Shown here: piece after piece, positions 61,101 through 64,000 of the stretch
Layout: each line of letters opens with the position of its first letter
Numbering within the stretch: position 1 is the stretch's first letter
From: Hevea brasiliensis
Taxonomy: Eukaryota > Streptophyta > Magnoliopsida > Malpighiales > Euphorbiaceae
DNA length: 64,000 nt
Reading direction: 5' to 3'
Assembly (NCBI RefSeq): GCF_030052815.1
Contig: NC_079505.1
Coordinates: forward strand, 28,868,658-28,932,657
Notes under the pieces: generated by a model
The model's input: only the letters and a program-made list of their open reading frames with translations
The model's database searches: none
What the model was told of the DNA's origin: nothing
Made by a program: the position numbers and the translations under genes

Positions 61101-62403
61101 TACTCCATTAATATTCAACATATAAGCCAACCCAAATTCAATATACATCAACACTTAACTTACACATACACTTCCATATCAATTTCACCTACTGCCCCCA
61201 ATTCAACACCATCATAATTCATCAATAATTTCATAAAATCATACACAAATTCATCATTTTAATGGCTGACAAAAATGTCAGTTTGATAAGTTATTAAATT
61301 CCCTTTAAACCCTAAAATCAAATGCTCAATAACACATACAAGGAGATTAATTCACTAACAATTCAAATTGACTTATTCAACACTAATTTCCATTAATTAC
61401 ATTTAGGAAAACTCAAGCAACTCACCTTCCATGGCTGTCAACTCAGCCATTTCTTCAAATTTCTTCACCCAAAATACTACCCACAACCTCAACACAAGTT
61501 TTAATTAAGCAAGGGAAGAAAATGGACACTTACCTCTTGAGAGCTTTCCAAAAACCTCACCAAATCCTTCCTTTCTTACTCCCAAAAAGCTTGCTCAAGT
61601 TGAGTGTGCAAGCTTTAATGAAGAAAGTATGGTGAAATGAGGCTTAAATCATGGGTGCATGGTGGTGTTTCCAAGCTTGGCCGTGGAGTTTCCATAGAGA
61701 TTCTCTCTGGTTTTGTTTTGAGGTTGAAGATGAACATTTTTGTCCCAAAATGATTTATATAGGTGTCCCATAATCTGAGTTAGTGGAGCACTAACCATAG
61801 TTTAATTAGTTAATTAATTAAAGTTACATAATTTGCATTTATGCCCAAACTTTCACTATTTATATAATGTATCATATTTTTGTTTTTCATGACATTTTCA
61901 AAGTGTAATACGACTTATTTTTAATAGACATTTAGGTCAAAATCCAACTCTAGGTATCAAATGACCAAAATGCTCCTCTTCGGGTTGTATTCCCGATTTT
62001 TCGGTAACACTGATTTTTGTCGATTTATCGATTTTTCGTTTTTCTTTGTACTAATTCATTAATTTTTCTTAGACATTTCTAATGTCAATTATACTTCACT
62101 AAGTCTTTAATTATGTCTCAAAACTTAATTCTAAGGGTTCCCCGTGGTCCTGGTGTCAGCTATTGCCTGTGCCGTAACTTCCCGGTACAGTCACCCATCA
62201 CTTCGATGTCGGCTCATTTAACTTAGTTTCACTTTCTCTCTTTTATTTTCTTTAATTTTTCTTGTATTTTTTTTTATTTATTTTATTATTTTATGCATGT
62301 TTATTATCACTGAAGTGTAGTTCCAGATATTCTAAATTTTCCGGACTGACATTAGGTCACCAGAGTAGTCGAATGTATGAACTACGTAAAGTGAGGGCGT
62401 TAA
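58195..62403 (-). repeat. 5' LTR of element E (right)
   Basis: Complete at its inner end (TGTCACACCTTACC on plus). Hairpins at 58864-58882 and 58431-58443, TATA-like box at 61753-61761, donor-like AGAG/GTAAGTG with the cut at 61534/61533. At the outer end GGGCGTTA runs into AAAAATCC of the C LTR without the expected ACA. Confidence 0.9.
58864..58882 (-). promoter_or_regulatory. Conserved LTR hairpin, E LTR
   Basis: CTGAGTAAA-A-TTTACTCAG, a perfect 9-bp stem. The other LTR has the same at 52702-52720. Confidence 0.65.
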
Positions 62404-64000
62404 AAAATCCAATTTCTAACTTAGAATTGATGGAAGATAAGATATAGATGATGATTGGTATAAGATTTGCATGATTTGAGAAATTTTGAGTTAGGGTTTG
62501 AATTAATTTTGGTACCTTGGTGTTATGGCTTGAGATTGATCTTGTTGAGACTGTTTGTTGGTCATTTGAAGTGTTATGAATGATAAATTATAGTTGGGAG
62601 TAAGGAGGAATGAATATTGGGAGTGCTTCTCTTATGTAGGAATTCGGACCTATGAGTCCAATGTACTGTTTGAGTCATAACTATAATTGTATGACTCCAA
62701 TTGGTATGAGGCCAATTGGAGGTGAAACTAGACTCAAAATACCCCATTTTTCTCTGTCAAAATCTTGATCAATTTAGTATCCCCATCCGGGTATTCAAAC
62801 ACTGAACCAATAAAAATGACCACATGTTCATTTGGCCATAACTCTCTCTAGATAGGTCCAAATGACCTAAATTTTATACCATTGGAAAGGTTAGACATAG
62901 GGCTACAACTTTCATTGAGAACACTAAGCCCAGAATTGTCTCTAATCAAATGAAATTGTTGACTTAATTTAGGATACCAAACTAACCTGCACCATTCTGC
63001 CCAGAATTTCCTGGACTAAAGCTCACCCGACCAGTTTTGGCAAGATGGCCATAACTTGGTCTACAAAAACCCAAATTCAATCAAACCAGTGGCAAAATTT
63101 TTATAAGACATAGATTTACAAAATTGGCCTTTTGACCAAAATCCAGATACTAAGGAAACTAGGCCAATTTATTAGGTTAAATTAGTATATGAATTTTGGA
63201 AATTTTCTATGTGATCATTTGACCCCAGAAAACTCATTTAGCCATATCTCCCACTAGGAAGCTCTAATTAGGATAAGCCATACTGATCTGGAACCTAAGA
63301 AACAGGGCTCTAACTTTTTTTTTAAACTTGGTCCTCAAATTATGAACATAAGAACCCTAAAATGGGAGTCAAAGTTTCTGACCTGAACATGAATCCTGGT
63401 AGAACAGGGTACATGAGTCCAGGCCAGTGATTGGGCCATAATTAATTCTACAAAACTTGAAAATTTTCTGAGTGACTATAATACATAGGGTAACAACTTC
63501 TATGAAGAACCTTAGGCCTAAAAATGACTATAACATGACCAATTAATTAGACAAAGAAAGACTCTAGAAATCGCCAAATTGACCTTGAGAACGGGTCATA
63601 TAATATCTTAGCATTTGTTATGAAATAAAATAGAATACTTTGTTAAGCATAAAAATGACATGAATTAATGAAACTATAGGTATGAAATAATATTATTTTG
63701 CCCAAAGTACACCTAGACTCATTTATATAGCTTGGATTGATTGGTATACCAATTAGGGACTACATATTGCAGTACTACCCACAGGGATAATCATTGATAG
63801 ACAACATATCTACCTACTCGATGGCCATAGTGCCAATTTTTATTATTACTGGCTTATGCCTGCCCACTGGCCTTGTGCCTGATATGACCATTGTATACTT
63901 GGTAGACATATGGATGTCTAATTAGTATACTCCCGCATCCAGTCTTTATAATCATTATAGGTTTCTTGGGTACAGATAAAAGCAATAAGCCTTAAATATA
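62404..64000 (+). repeat. C LTR3, segment b, to the window edge
   Basis: Matches 6613-6801, then 19034-19698, then 44447-45250, with none of their insertions. It therefore provides the empty sites for A, B and the solo copia LTR. It stops at the window edge about 750 bp before the expected LTR end. There is no gene. Confidence 0.92.

Larger units (their letters stand above)
52087..62403 (-). mobile_element. Non-autonomous gypsy element E on the minus strand
   Basis: Two LTRs of about 4.2 kb in reverse flank only 1.9 kb of internal sequence. The primer site (58175-58186), gag start (57968) and polypurine tract (56274-56290) are in the right order for a minus-strand element. No protease, polymerase or integrase is visible. 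The left end has lost 53 bp of LTR and a few bases of target through a GAATTA microhomology, and the right end lacks the usual final CA. No target duplication is recoverable, so the limits are approximate to a few bases. Confidence 0.88.
1..64000 (+). mobile_element. Tandem array of gag-only LTR retrotransposon C (LTR-internal-LTR-internal-LTR), interrupted by nested insertions
   Basis: Three copies of one LTR of about 3.4 kb and two copies of one internal region alternate on the plus strand. LTR1 is 1-4099, LTR2 is 5599-46011 and LTR3 is 51086-64000, the first and last being cut by the window edges. Without insertions LTR2 measures 1208 + 665 + 1565 bp. Each internal region begins with a primer site for initiator tRNA-Met, holds a decayed gag and ends in a purine tract before TGTAACGCCC. 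No protease, reverse transcriptase or integrase remains, so C is a non-autonomous element of the gag-only (TR-GAG-like) sort. The middle LTR serves both units, as expected from unequal recombination between LTRs. The five direct insertions that fill it are listed separately. Confidence 0.88.

Noticed and set aside
1..64000. Any single-copy host gene
   Set aside because: Every stretch longer than about 300 bp could be placed in an LTR, a retroelement body or a leader; the least certain part is 56291-57000, which has no gene-like frame.

Overview
The window is a nest of plant LTR retrotransposons. I find no convincing host gene, rRNA, tRNA gene or CRISPR array. The organism looks like a flowering plant, probably a eudicot with a retroelement-rich genome. 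The reasons are Ty3/gypsy chromoviruses with 3-4 kb LTRs, integrases ending in a chromodomain, primer sites matching initiator tRNA-Met, Ty1/copia polyproteins of plant type, and AT-rich sequence throughout. Species cannot be fixed from the sequence alone. I use working names A-E for the gypsy families. A and B carry Tekay/Del-like chromovirus genes; C, D and E are assigned by LTR and gag similarity.

Backbone. The whole window lies in one tandem array of a gag-only, pol-deleted element, C: LTR1 (1-4099) - internal 1 (4100-5598) - LTR2 (5599-46011) - internal 2 (46012-51085) - LTR3 (51086-64000, running off the end). Everything else is inserted into it. LTR1 holds a solo copia LTR (535-2628). 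LTR2 holds gypsy A (6807-19028) and gypsy B (19699-44441). B's 3' LTR is split by a full-length minus-strand copia element (29964-43662), and that element's RNase H is split by a solo A-type LTR in reverse (32336-36026). Internal 2 holds a solo LTR of family D (46154-49703). LTR3 holds a minus-strand non-autonomous element E (about 52087-62403).

Six insertions have perfect 5-bp target-site duplications (TTATG, AGTTG, CCAGA, AATAA, GAACT, GGATT). Several are confirmed by the uninterrupted sequence in another C LTR in the same window. Only E lacks a duplication, because its left end is deleted. The deepest nesting is four levels: C, then B, then copia, then the solo A-type LTR.

Genes. A and B keep gag, protease, reverse transcriptase, RNase H, integrase and chromodomain in the usual order, but both are broken by stops and frameshifts. 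The copia element keeps gag, protease, integrase, reverse transcriptase and RNase H in copia order and is also broken. C keeps gag only, joined near the protease start to the tail of the element. E keeps only a 58-residue gag start.

Signals worth follow-up. (1) The LTRs of all five gypsy families share a hairpin after GCACCA whose stem bases change in compensating pairs. (2) A splice-donor-like site lies about 200-300 bp after the TATA-like box, with an acceptor just before gag, suggesting a roughly 3-kb leader intron. (3) B's integrase carries a 74-bp AT-rich insert with intron-like ends. (4) The copia leader holds an 11-unit tandem array of palindromes. Identities and ages here were judged by eye, not computed.
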